Shown piece after piece: positions 52,683 through 61,154 of a DNA stretch of 64,000 bases (position 1 is its first letter; the number at the start of each line of letters is the position of its first letter). The translations under genes were made by a program, and so were the position numbers. Below the pieces are notes generated by a model. The model saw only the letters and a program-made list of their open reading frames with translations, made no database searches and was not told where the DNA came from. The stretch is from [Leptolyngbya] sp. JSC-1. GTDB lineage: Bacteria; Cyanobacteriota; Cyanobacteriia; Elainellales; Elainellaceae. The stretch spans positions 1,109,235 to 1,173,234 of the forward strand of contig KL662192.1 in NCBI GenBank assembly GCA_000733415.1, written 5' to 3'.

Positions 52683-53878
52683 CTTTATCACCTCAATTCT
52701 TCTGGTACACCATCACACCGTTGGACGCATTGCTATTCCGGGATGCCAAACCCTTTACACCAGGGGAACGAGCTTGGGCAGGCAGTACGTTTCCTCCTAA
52801 TGGGCATGCAATTGCTGGAGCCATCCGCGGGTTACTAGGCACTGGAGAAAAACTTCAAATCCGAGGTCCTTTTTTCTGTCACGATTATCAAACGCTCTAC
52901 TTTCCTCGTCCCCTTGGTTTTGTAAACAAGATACCTCTTATCCCTCTCAATTGGGCAAACAATCATCCTTTAAATGGTCAACTGAAGTGGGACAGAACCA
53001 AACCCTGTCCATTAGTTAAGCCATTTGATCCTCAATCCGAACACGATGACGACTTAAATACCCTCTACCGCGGTAGTTCTGAAGTCAAGTATCGTCAATA
53101 TCTGCCTTGGGGAATTGTAAAGGATTATTTGAACAAAGGTACAATCGCTGAAGAGGCTTGGCAATTGCAGTATCAGGGAGAAGACCAACCCTGGACAGTT
53201 GAATCTCGCCCTCACAATAGCATTGAGCCAGGAAGTCGGCAAGTAAAGGATGCCGATGGCTATTTTGTGGAGAATGCCATTCGCATGCATAAACACTGGA
53301 GCTTGGCGATTGGGTTAGATAATCAAACTCATCAAACGATTCAACAACAAGGTGCGGGGCGTGCTTTGGTGATGCGTTTAGGTGGTGAAGGGCATCGAAC
53401 AGTGTTGGAACGATGCGAAACCTTAGATGAGCAATGGCAAGAACTTCAAAGGTTATCAGGAGCGAATTTTAATCAGGAAGGTCGAGTCCTCGCCTATCTT
53501 GTTACGCCTGGTGTTTTTGAGCGCCAGACTCAAGGCAGAGCAATTTGTCAGGCATGGCCATGGGAATGGAGATTAGCTGATACAAGCAACTCAACTTCAA
53601 TACAAGGATCATTAGTCAGTGTTGCAACGGCTAAAGCTGTACCAATAAGCTGCCGCATTCGGGATGAGAAAGATAAAACAAAAAGTATTCCTGCTCCCCA
53701 GGTGTTTGCGGCTCCTCCGGGTAGCGTGTATTACCTAGAGCAACCTCAACCTCTGTATGCAGACAATCCTGAAGCCAGCCCAGGCTCTCCAGGTAAAGCC
53801 CTTGCCAGAGCCAAGCGGATCAGGCAACTAGGTTACTCTGAATTATTATGGATGCCTTATGGGGAGGGTGCTTTATGA
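52679..53878 (+). CDS. cmr3: Cmr3, type III-B crRNA 5'-handle binding subunit
   Basis: A 399-residue Cas5-like RAMP protein that binds the crRNA tag and Cas10. The N-terminus WYTITPLDALLFRDAKPFTPGE is the Cmr3 hallmark, with GNAIAGAIRG-like TFPPNGHAIAGAIRGLLG next. The glycine-rich end (SPGSPGKALARAKR) is a RAMP loop. ATG 52679 overlaps the cmr2 stop by four bases. The stop overlaps the ATG of an inserted Uma2 gene, which is unusual. Confidence 0.9.
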   Translation: MTLSPQFFWYTITPLDALLFRDAKPFTPGERAWAGSTFPPNGHAIAGAIRGLLGTGEKLQIRGPFFCHDYQTLYFPRPLGFVNKIPLIPLNWANNHPLNGQLKWDRTKPCPLVKPFDPQSEHDDDLNTLYRGSSEVKYRQYLPWGIVKDYLNKGTIAEEAWQLQYQGEDQPWTVESRPHNSIEPGSRQVKDADGYFVENAIRMHKHWSLAIGLDNQTHQTIQQQGAGRALVMRLGGEGHRTVLERCETLDEQWQELQRLSGANFNQEGRVLAYLVTPGVFERQTQGRAICQAWPWEWRLADTSNSTSIQGSLVSVATAKAVPISCRIRDEKDKTKSIPAPQVFAAPPGSVYYLEQPQPLYADNPEASPGSPGKALARAKRIRQLGYSELLWMPYGEGAL

Positions 53879-54504
53879 TTTCAACCCCAACCGCAATCAC
53901 CGAACGATTGACACTTTACGACATCAGTTGGGAGGGGTATGAAACCCTGCTGAATGTACTGGGCGATCGCCCCGTTCGCACGACCTATAGCCACGGGGTA
54001 GTGGAACTGATGATTCTGTCTTATCAACATGAACGCTACAAGAAACTGCTGGCTCGGTTTGTCGAAACCCTGACTGAAGAGTTAGATATTCCCATCGCGG
54101 CAGGTGGTTCGACCCCGTTCAAGCGTCAAGATCTAGAACGGGGATTAGAACCAGATGAATGTTTTTACATTGAGCATGAACCTGATGTCCGCGGGAAACA
54201 AGCGATTGATCTGGCGCAGGATCCTCCTCCCGATTTGGCCATCGAAATTGATATGACCAGTAGTTCGCTGAACCGAATGGCGATTTATGCTGCCCTAGGC
54301 ATTCGCGAAGTTTGGCGATTTGATGGTACGACGCTGGAATTTTTCGAACGGCAAGGCGATCATTACGAACGGCTGACCCACAGCGCCACGTTCCCCATAG
54401 TTCAGCCTTCTGACTTAACCCAGTTCATCACCTTGGCAGAAACTACGAATGATACCGCTGTGATTCGGCAGTTTCGCAGTTCGGTTCGTCAACGGATGCA
54501 GTGA
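53875..54504 (+). CDS. Uma2 (DUF820) family protein inside the cmr operon
   Basis: A 209-residue Uma2 protein with the PD-(D/E)XK-type core: LMILSYQHERYKKLLARFV, DECFYIEHEPDV, and PPDLAIEIDMTSSSLNRMAIYAALGIREVWRFDG, giving the acidic D-x-E pair and the Lys-to-other variation seen in many family members. ATG 53875 overlaps the cmr3 stop (ATGA), and only 40 bases separate it from cmr4, so it is co-transcribed and coupled. No III-B system requires such a protein. It may be a chance insertion or an added nuclease. Its body looks intact. Confidence 0.85.
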   Translation: MISTPTAITERLTLYDISWEGYETLLNVLGDRPVRTTYSHGVVELMILSYQHERYKKLLARFVETLTEELDIPIAAGGSTPFKRQDLERGLEPDECFYIEHEPDVRGKQAIDLAQDPPPDLAIEIDMTSSSLNRMAIYAALGIREVWRFDGTTLEFFERQGDHYERLTHSATFPIVQPSDLTQFITLAETTNDTAVIRQFRSSVRQRMQ

Positions 54505-54544
54505 TGAATCAAAATTTCGTGAGACTTCATTCACAGAAAACACC

Positions 54545-55429
54545 ATGAACTACTTAACCTATAGCTATCTATTAACTCCACTGCATACGGGTGCAAGTTC
54601 CCAGGCAGGTAACTTGATGGGGATTGCTCGTGAGGCTCATACTGAATTGCCTTATCTGCCTTCTTCATCGCTACGTGGCAAAATTCGTTCAACCTTAGAA
54701 ACCATGCACCCTGATGAAGCTGGTACTTTCTTTGGAGAGCGAATTAAGGACGGACAGCAACCCACAGAAGGTGAAGTCTGGTTTGCAGATGCAACTTTGT
54801 TATTATTTCCAATTGCCTCCTACAGCCATCAGTTTGTCTGGATTACTTGTCCACTGTGGCTGAGTCGTTGGAACCGATGGTTATGCAATCAAAACTTGCA
54901 GGAGTTAATTGTTGGATGGCGATCGCTCCTCAACAGCAAGGAGGGCAAAAAGGCAATTGCTTCTGTTTCTGGCACCTCAATCTATTTGCAAGGAGCATTG
55001 CTCAATCAAACCGATATTCAAGCAATCCCCAACGATTCTGTCCGCTGGCAGTGTTTAGACAAACTACCCGATGGCAATGGCATTCTTGATTTGAAAAATA
55101 AACTGGTTGTTCTCTCAGATGCTGATTGTGCTGGGCTAGTCGAAATTGGACTACAGCGCGAAGTTCGTGTTGCCCTCAAGGAAGAGGAAAAGACGGTTGC
55201 TGGTGGTTCCTTCCGGTCCGAGGAAGCAATCCCATCAGAGACAGTTCTCTTTTTTCCGTGGGGCATGAAGCCAGCTAAAGAGGAGGCTAAAACAAATAAG
55301 GTGCGTGAATCGCTTTCTAGCATCCTCAACGATCGCTTGCAATTTGGCGGATTAGAGGGACTAGGACGGGGCTGGACAGCAAATACAACCGTTGAGTTGA
55401 CGACTAAGAAGGAGAATAACGATGCTTAA
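54545..55429 (+). CDS. cmr4: Cmr4, type III-B backbone subunit (variant without catalytic Asp)
   Basis: A 294-residue Cas7-type RAMP protein that forms the filament along crRNA and normally cuts target RNA. The start YLLTPLHTGASS, the segment RE-HTELPYLPSSSLRGKIR and the C-terminal GGLEGLGRGW are standard. In typical Cmr4 the loop before RE reads VDxPIQRE, and the Asp (D26 in Pyrococcus furiosus) is the nuclease residue. Here it is GNLMGIARE, with no Asp between Gly16 and Glu30. Target RNA cutting may therefore be lost or done by another residue. The end overlaps cmr5 by eight bases. Confidence 0.88.
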   Translation: MNYLTYSYLLTPLHTGASSQAGNLMGIAREAHTELPYLPSSSLRGKIRSTLETMHPDEAGTFFGERIKDGQQPTEGEVWFADATLLLFPIASYSHQFVWITCPLWLSRWNRWLCNQNLQELIVGWRSLLNSKEGKKAIASVSGTSIYLQGALLNQTDIQAIPNDSVRWQCLDKLPDGNGILDLKNKLVVLSDADCAGLVEIGLQREVRVALKEEEKTVAGGSFRSEEAIPSETVLFFPWGMKPAKEEAKTNKVRESLSSILNDRLQFGGLEGLGRGWTANTTVELTTKKENNDA

Positions 55430-55820
55430 GCTAGATACAAGGAACTTTAGCGAATCTGCCTATTTTGGCTTAGAACAGGTGAAAGCAACGGTTGAGCAGA
55501 GAAATCACAAAAAAGCGACTGCTATCGTGCAAGGATTGCCCTCCTACATTTCTACTTGGGGATTGCATCGTTTATCAGGAGATGGCATCAAATACACTCA
55601 GGCAAAGTCAGAAGACACAAAATACAAAGGTCAAGTTTACCAAGAATTTCTCAAAACCCTGCGAAGTTTGAGTCAAGTTGCTTTTGATTACCAAACTCCG
55701 CAAACTCTGATTGGCATGGATCTCACGACTTATACCGGATTGAATCGGTTGGCGATCGAGCTAGCACGGGAATGGTCTTTCTGGGCACCCACAATTTTAG
55801 GAGAGGCAGAGGACGTATGA
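55422..55820 (+). CDS. cmr5: Cmr5, type III-B small subunit
   Basis: A 132-residue all-helical small subunit (Cas11-like) that lines the inner filament against Cas10. It shows the Cmr5 pattern: an N-terminal helix with AYFGLEQVKA, the IVQGLPSYISTWGL segment, and the end NRLAIELAREWSFWAPTIL. It overlaps cmr4 by eight bases and the following fusion gene by four, so it lies in the middle of a tightly coupled operon. Its length is typical. Confidence 0.85.
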   Translation: MLKLDTRNFSESAYFGLEQVKATVEQRNHKKATAIVQGLPSYISTWGLHRLSGDGIKYTQAKSEDTKYKGQVYQEFLKTLRSLSQVAFDYQTPQTLIGMDLTTYTGLNRLAIELAREWSFWAPTILGEAEDV

Positions 55821-57823
55821 CCCCTCAGCGTAGAAACGATCGCGGTTCATCCAAAACGCCCGCAGATATTTGGCATGAATTTCTTCAGGCAGAACTCAAG
55901 CAAAACTCTAAGCTGGGAAAAGCTTTTGAAAAAGCTGGTTTTGCTGGATTTGAGCATAAAACTCTCACCCTTTATTTTGAGGATGAAGCGGTTGCCAAAA
56001 CTGCCAAGGGGCAGATCGAACCTTTGAAGAAAAAATTGCCTTCAGAATTTCGATCCTGTGAGCGCGTGGACTGTAAGGTTGGTAAAGTTCCCACCGTTGC
56101 CTCAGCAAATATCTCGCGCCCTAACGGTCATCAGAAGCAACGAGTCACAAAGATTGGCAATCCCTTACAAGCACTCAACTTCGCTGAATTTGGCGATGAC
56201 GGTAAAGGTAATGAGTTATCCCAGCCCGTTTTAGCGGCTGCGGTTCAAGCGGAAAAAAGCTGCGGCACGATCTATACGAAGCTTTGTCAGAGGACAGAAC
56301 TACTAGCAGGGGGAACCGATCATACCATTCGTGTCTCTTTCAATTGGAGGTTACGAGTTGGTGGAACTCGTGGGTTTCGTGAACTGCTGCTTCCTGTTTT
56401 TCATCCTGTTTTCGGAGTTCCTTACATTCCATCCTCTTCTTTGAAAGGAGCAGCAAGAGCTTGGGCGAGACAGCATGGGGAATCAACCAATGAGATTAGT
56501 CAGATCCTTGGGGTTCTAGACGGGAAAGTTGCCCAAGCTGCCAAAGTCGAGTTCCTAGATGCCTTCCCGATGAAGGAATGTCTGAGTGTGGATGTTGCTA
56601 CGCCTCAGTGGCATTGGCAGAATGGCAACGTTAAATATAAACCAGAGCCACATCTCCTCTTGAGCATGGAACAACCTCAATTTTTAATTGGACTGCGTCC
56701 TACAAAGCTAGAGAATGCAAGGTATATTCCTATCGTTAAGGAATGGCTGGAAAATGCTCTGCAATCGGGTATTGGTTCTCGTGTCAGCAGTGGTTATGGT
56801 CGAGCCTTGGGGCGAGCTTCTACATTTGCCTACAGCAAAAGCTATGGCTTTGAGCTATGGACGCAGGGAATGTATGGCAGTGAACCTCCATCGAAACAGA
56901 ATGGTTGGCGAGGTGAGGCTGAGTTCCGGCCTACGGCAATTCGAGGCATTTTGCGATACTGGTTTCGAGCAGTTGCCTTGAGCTTTTATGAGCCAGCAGT
57001 GTGCCAAACCTTGGAAGATACTATCTTTGGGAAACTGAGCCAGCAAGGTAAGGTTGTGATTAGTGCAGCCTGTAATTCATCTTCCTGTAATTCATCTTCT
57101 CAATCCAATCCCTATCGATACGATGGCAAGATCTATTTGGAAACAGCAGAGCAAAAGTATCTAGATTTGCTGTGTCAGCTTCTAGCGCTTGCATCTCATG
57201 TAGGAGGTGTTGGGCGGGGTTCCCGTCGTCCATTGCATTTTCTAGATGTTGACGGACGAAAGTATATACGGGGATGTCATTGGACGATAGACACTGAAGA
57301 AAGTTCATTGGAATACGATTCTAAATCATGGAAGCAATTATTTTTGGAAATCAAAGCTGCCTTTATGGCAGTACAATCTCCTGTCACCGCTCGAAACGTT
57401 AGTCCTGGCAGTCCTGGTAAAAGACAACAGGATGTTTTAGATGCCAACGCTCAGGTTTGGTTAGTCAAGTCACCGAACCAGATTGCACCTGATAAGGTTG
57501 CTAACTGGAAAGAGGAAGGGCTGAAGGAGAGCGTTAGAGGAAAAGCTCTGAAACTTTTTTATGCTGATCAGCGCTTCAAGGGTGAGAGAAGACTCAAGGA
57601 TGTAGGATGTCTAGTTGGCAATCCCAGAGTAGGAGGCGCTCTAGAAACTCCATCCTTTGTCTGGATCAAATCCATTTTCCCTAGGATCGGAGATCCCTAT
57701 CAGGTTGTGACGATTTTCGGAGTTGATCAAGCTGATCGATTCACCTTTGCGCAGGAACTCGATATGTTAGCCAAGAAAAAGCCATCAGAAGCAATGCTGG
57801 TGTTTGGGACAATGCCAACTTGA
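55817..57823 (+). CDS. Cmr6-Cmr1 fusion with an extra N-terminal domain
   Basis: A 668-residue protein. Residues about 14-90 form a small mixed domain (IWHEFLQAELKQN...LTLYFEDEAVAKTAKG) that recalls the DnaA-N/DnaX-tau type fold but is unproven. Residues about 145-345 are Cmr6: VPYIPSSSLKGAARAWAR (201-218) and the G-rich GIGSRVSSGYGRALG. Residues about 363-665 are Cmr1: EAEFRPTAIRGILRYWFRA (367-385) and GGVGRGSRR (463-471). Cmr6 and Cmr1 are separate end subunits of the Cmr filament elsewhere, so joining them fixes the 3' end of the complex. ATG 55817 overlaps the cmr5 stop by four bases. A 15-base duplication (Cys-Asn-Ser-Ser-Ser twice) lies at about 419-428. Confidence 0.88.
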   Translation: MTPQRRNDRGSSKTPADIWHEFLQAELKQNSKLGKAFEKAGFAGFEHKTLTLYFEDEAVAKTAKGQIEPLKKKLPSEFRSCERVDCKVGKVPTVASANISRPNGHQKQRVTKIGNPLQALNFAEFGDDGKGNELSQPVLAAAVQAEKSCGTIYTKLCQRTELLAGGTDHTIRVSFNWRLRVGGTRGFRELLLPVFHPVFGVPYIPSSSLKGAARAWARQHGESTNEISQILGVLDGKVAQAAKVEFLDAFPMKECLSVDVATPQWHWQNGNVKYKPEPHLLLSMEQPQFLIGLRPTKLENARYIPIVKEWLENALQSGIGSRVSSGYGRALGRASTFAYSKSYGFELWTQGMYGSEPPSKQNGWRGEAEFRPTAIRGILRYWFRAVALSFYEPAVCQTLEDTIFGKLSQQGKVVISAACNSSSCNSSSQSNPYRYDGKIYLETAEQKYLDLLCQLLALASHVGGVGRGSRRPLHFLDVDGRKYIRGCHWTIDTEESSLEYDSKSWKQLFLEIKAAFMAVQSPVTARNVSPGSPGKRQQDVLDANAQVWLVKSPNQIAPDKVANWKEEGLKESVRGKALKLFYADQRFKGERRLKDVGCLVGNPRVGGALETPSFVWIKSIFPRIGDPYQVVTIFGVDQADRFTFAQELDMLAKKKPSEAMLVFGTMPT

Positions 57824-57887
57824 AGTACTCCAAATCGCCCAAATCGAAGGTAGAAGATATCTGTGAAGCCGCAGTTTGATTGCCTCC

Positions 57888-57901
57888 CCTCTAGCTAGAG
57901 G
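57888..57901. other. perfect palindrome between the cmr operon and the CARF gene
   Basis: CCTCTAGCTAGAGG is a 14-base perfect inverted repeat in the 170-base gap after the fusion gene. It is not followed by a T-run, so it is a candidate protein site or short hairpin rather than a terminator. Confidence 0.4.
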
Positions 57902-57993
57902 AAGTCACTAGATTCTGGCAAAACATGCGCTCTATCCTGACTTTGCAGCAGGAGCAACCCAGCTTTATCTAAAGACAGACCTGTAAACATGCT

Positions 57994-59535
57994 ATGAAAA
58001 CTCTTATTATCACAGTTGGAACACGTCAGGTAGGCTGGCGTTGTCAAGATGGAATTGTGCGCTGCTTCGGGGCAGATGGCGATCGCGGTCATCCGCCGCA
58101 TATCAATGAACTTTATCGCGAGTTGGGGCAAGAACGCAGTTTCCATGATCCTGAAAACGCAGAATCACGTTGGGGAGTGTGTCACCTGGGTGAACAGTAC
58201 TATGAATGGTGTGAAGTTGAGGAAGACTATAGCCGAGTAGAACTGTTATTGGACCATAAAATTATTGCCGATGAAGTTCAGCAAGGATTGGATCACATTA
58301 TTTTGTGGGGAACGAACCAGCCTGAAACAGTATCATGGTCGTTTCGACGGGCAGATACTCTATGGTTGGCTGAGTTGATGGCAGGGAAAATTCGTCAGGT
58401 TTATCCTCATCTAGACGTTGATGTTTGGAACCCCGTAGTGCCTGCCAATCAGCCTGTTTTGATTCGCCAAGAAGTCGAAGGGTTTATTCTGAAATATGCA
58501 TTAGATCGCCTTGACCCGAATCTGGATCAGCCGTTTGTGCTAGTCATCGAGAATAAGGGATCGGCTCCTGCCATTGCTAATACGCTAGAAATTTGTGCGG
58601 CAGGATTAGTGCGAGAATGTGAGGTCAAGATTACCACGCCCGTTGAGCCAGATCCATTGTATTTAACAATTGGTGGGGCACGGTCAGCGCAGTTGGCGGA
58701 GATTGTGGAGTCGGTGGCGATTGGCGAATATTTTTGGTCATTAGAGCGGCGGCGAATTTTATCAGCCTGGGAACGGGGTGATTTTCAAGAGGCACACACC
58801 TTGCTGGCAGCTCATCAAACCCGTTATCCAGCCCTTTACCGATTAGCAGATTGTTTGGCGTTGAGCACAAATTGGCAAGTTGCAGAAGCACTCCAACGAT
58901 TACGGGCAGGCTGGGTTAATTCAAAAGCGCTGCGGCAGGTTGCCGATCCGGAGCAAATTCAAATTTGGCAACAGCAACTGACGCAATTAATTCCTGTTTC
59001 TAAGCAGCTTTATACACTTGAGCAACGCTGTCTACAGGCTTGGGAATTTTGGTGGTTGGTTAAGTTATTGTTTAAGCGACAAAATTATACTGGTGCGTTC
59101 TTGCAGTTTGCTCAAACGTTAGAACGGTTGTTATTCGTACAGTATCAGGCAGAGCAGTGGGTTTCTAAAGGATATTTAACACCGCCTGAAAAATTGCAGC
59201 ACCTTAGAGAGCAGTGGAACCCTGCCTTGGGAGGACTCATACGAGGATGGCAGCTACGCTATCAGCGTACAGAGCAGGATAAATGGTATCAGCTACTTGA
59301 GCGAATTCGGGAGAAACGGAATGAAATTACTCATTTAATGGTACCCATAACCTTATCAGAGATTTGTATGCTCTGGACCAAAGAAGGATTGTTCTCGGTT
59401 CAGTGCCAAAATGATGCAGAGGTTTTAGATTTAATGCAGCAGACTTTGAATCAGGTCGTTGATAAAAAATGGCGTATGCCTGAATCTTTGCTTCTTCAGT
59501 CACTCCATGAATGGGGAAATAATCTATTGAAATAA
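57994..59535 (+). CDS. CARF-HEPN ribonuclease (Csx1/Csm6-like) ancillary effector
   Basis: A 513-residue protein. The N-terminal part (about 1-250) fits a Rossmann-like CARF sensor: TLIITVGTRQVGW at the first beta-strand and VLVIENKGSAPAIANTLEICAAG as the ligand-binding GxxxA-type segment. The middle is helical, and the C-terminal region has the HEPN catalytic motif R442-N-E-I-T-H447 (RX4H). In type III systems such proteins bind cyclic oligoadenylate made by Cas10 and then cut RNA. Position just after the cmr operon agrees. The CARF match is by pattern, not search. Two copies of AATAATCTATTGA end the gene (about 59518-59543). Confidence 0.75.
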   Translation: MKTLIITVGTRQVGWRCQDGIVRCFGADGDRGHPPHINELYRELGQERSFHDPENAESRWGVCHLGEQYYEWCEVEEDYSRVELLLDHKIIADEVQQGLDHIILWGTNQPETVSWSFRRADTLWLAELMAGKIRQVYPHLDVDVWNPVVPANQPVLIRQEVEGFILKYALDRLDPNLDQPFVLVIENKGSAPAIANTLEICAAGLVRECEVKITTPVEPDPLYLTIGGARSAQLAEIVESVAIGEYFWSLERRRILSAWERGDFQEAHTLLAAHQTRYPALYRLADCLALSTNWQVAEALQRLRAGWVNSKALRQVADPEQIQIWQQQLTQLIPVSKQLYTLEQRCLQAWEFWWLVKLLFKRQNYTGAFLQFAQTLERLLFVQYQAEQWVSKGYLTPPEKLQHLREQWNPALGGLIRGWQLRYQRTEQDKWYQLLERIREKRNEITHLMVPITLSEICMLWTKEGLFSVQCQNDAEVLDLMQQTLNQVVDKKWRMPESLLLQSLHEWGNNLLK

Positions 59536-59554
59536 TCTATTGAAAGAGAAGATG

Positions 59555-60124
59555 GCGATTGAAATCGCGGCTATACAGACAAAATCCGCCTGCGCGGATT
59601 GGGCAGATCTAATCAGAGGCTGATAGGGGGCGTTTGGAGCGAGGAGCAAATGAGGGCAAATTACACACAGCTTTATGTGCATTGTGTTTGGGCGACTTGG
59701 GATCGGTTGCCGTTGATTGTTCCTGAGATTCAGTCTGCCGTTTATGCGGAGATTGTTCGCCAGTGCTATGAGCTTAAGTGTACTCCGATTGCCGTCGGTG
59801 GGGTTGCAGATCATGTTCATCTGCTGGCTGGAATGCCCGCTACACTGTGCGTTGCAAATTTGGTTAAGGCGGTCAAAGGTAGTTCTTCGCATTTTGTGAC
59901 GCATCACATCCAACCAGGAAATTTCTTTAAATGGCAAGGCAGTTATGGTGCATTTAGTGTCAGTCGTGATCGGTTGGATTGTGTAGCGGATTATGTCAGG
60001 AATCAAGCTGCTCATCATCGGGAGCAATCACTAATGGCAGTTTGGGAGTTGCCTCTTCCGTAAATTTGAGTATCATAGTCCGCGTCGGCGGACATTGATT
60101 GTGTAGGCGTGAATTCATTCGCCT
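59555..60124 (+). mobile_element. RAYT/IS200-like element with terminal hairpins
   Basis: The element is bounded by perfect hairpins: GCGATT-GA-AATCGC (59555-59568) and AATCCGC-CTGC-GCGGATT (59583-59600) on the left; GTCCGC-GTCG-GCGGAC (60078-60093) and AGGCG...CGCCT (60105-60124) on the right. It encloses one transposase gene. This is the layout of REP-associated Y1 transposase elements. Its right end lies 13 bases before the next gene. Confidence 0.75.
59650..60063 (+). CDS. REP-associated (IS200-like) Y1 transposase
   Basis: A 137-residue HUH single-strand transposase. YTQLYVHCVWATWDRLP is the typical start, HVHLLAG holds the metal-binding HUH motif, and the catalytic Tyr lies in CVADYVRNQAAHH. 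It acts on hairpin-ended single-strand DNA. ATG 59650 has GAGGAG just before it at about 59640-59645 and gives a standard length; the ATG-like upstream codons from 59599 are in the hairpin. The gene seems intact. Confidence 0.85.
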   Translation: MRANYTQLYVHCVWATWDRLPLIVPEIQSAVYAEIVRQCYELKCTPIAVGGVADHVHLLAGMPATLCVANLVKAVKGSSSHFVTHHIQPGNFFKWQGSYGAFSVSRDRLDCVADYVRNQAAHHREQSLMAVWELPLP

Positions 60125-60137
60125 TTGATTTGATTCA

Positions 60138-60989
60138 ATGCCCAAAGTATTTCAGGCGAATGTGGATTTTCTGAAGCGCGAGTTTGACCTCAAGGTGGCG
60201 ATACAGCAGATTCAGGATTACAACTATAGCGGTGCGCTGATTACGTTGGAGGCAAACCAGTTGTTGACTGATGAAGTGAAAGCGCTGTTGCAGTATGGCT
60301 ACTACCGCATGGCACGGGATTTTGATCGGGCATTTTCCAGCCTCAGTATTGTGAAGAACCCGATCGATCGCCCTCCGGGCGGTGCGGAGCACCATCAGCG
60401 ATGGATGCAGGAGATTGCCCAGCTTCGCCAAAAGCAGCCAAGGGCGCAACTGCAAGAAGCTTATTTCAATGCTTTGACGCGGCTGAAGAATCGTAAATAT
60501 GCTGATTTTCTGATTGAGCTGTTTGGTTTGCAAGAGAATTTGCTGCGATGGCTCGTCCAAAAACAGACCGGGTTGGAGTTAACAGGCGATCGCGCTCAGG
60601 CGGCGCAGATGTGGGCGCAAATCAAACAATTTGATCAGGGCAAGCTATTTCGGCATTTGCAGAACTATACGCTGCCCAAAGGCGGCAGGCTGCGGGTAGA
60701 AGAATCGATCAGTCGCTATGTGATGATTGCGATTTTGACCTATTTTCCAACGCTTGCTGACATTTTGCCTGCAATTAAGTATCTAAATGACTATTGCGAT
60801 TTACGGAATAGAAGTGTTCATGAATTTATCGGTGTCTCCGAAATTCAGGATCAGGCTAAGCTCCTGTCTACGCTGAATAGTTTGATGAAGAGAGCAGTGC
60901 AGATATCTAACCATAATCCATTTGATCAATTGAATCAGCAGCTTTGTGAACTACTTAATCAGGGTTTGCCTTCTGCTGCTAAAAATTGA
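60138..60989 (+). CDS. HEPN-domain protein, CARF-less, CRISPR-associated
   Basis: A 283-residue, mostly helical protein. It has the HEPN motif R223-N-R-S-V-H228 (RX4H) near the C-terminus. The first 70 residues (QQIQDYNYSGALITLEAN...) resemble the helical middle part of Csx1/Csm6-type proteins. No CARF domain is present, and a stop codon lies three codons before ATG 60138, right at the RAYT right end. It may be a full HEPN toxin-like RNase or the surviving half of a CARF-HEPN gene whose front was lost when the RAYT element inserted. Confidence 0.65.
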   Translation: MPKVFQANVDFLKREFDLKVAIQQIQDYNYSGALITLEANQLLTDEVKALLQYGYYRMARDFDRAFSSLSIVKNPIDRPPGGAEHHQRWMQEIAQLRQKQPRAQLQEAYFNALTRLKNRKYADFLIELFGLQENLLRWLVQKQTGLELTGDRAQAAQMWAQIKQFDQGKLFRHLQNYTLPKGGRLRVEESISRYVMIAILTYFPTLADILPAIKYLNDYCDLRNRSVHEFIGVSEIQDQAKLLSTLNSLMKRAVQISNHNPFDQLNQQLCELLNQGLPSAAKN

Positions 60990-61154
60990 GCCTGTTTGGA
61001 TTAGAGTCTGCTGGGGGATCCAACGTAGAAATTCAACGTAGAAATTTAATGTGGCAATTGGGTACTTTGGCAGAGGTTGCTTAGCAACTCCTCATCTGTG
61101 AGTATGGCTGATGCTTTCTATTGCCATGAAAGATGGATGCACCGAGGTGTTGCT

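Noticed and set aside
60138..60989. Considered as a Cas6 crRNA endonuclease
   Set aside because: It has no glycine-rich RAMP loop or double ferredoxin pattern; instead it is helical with an RX4H HEPN motif.
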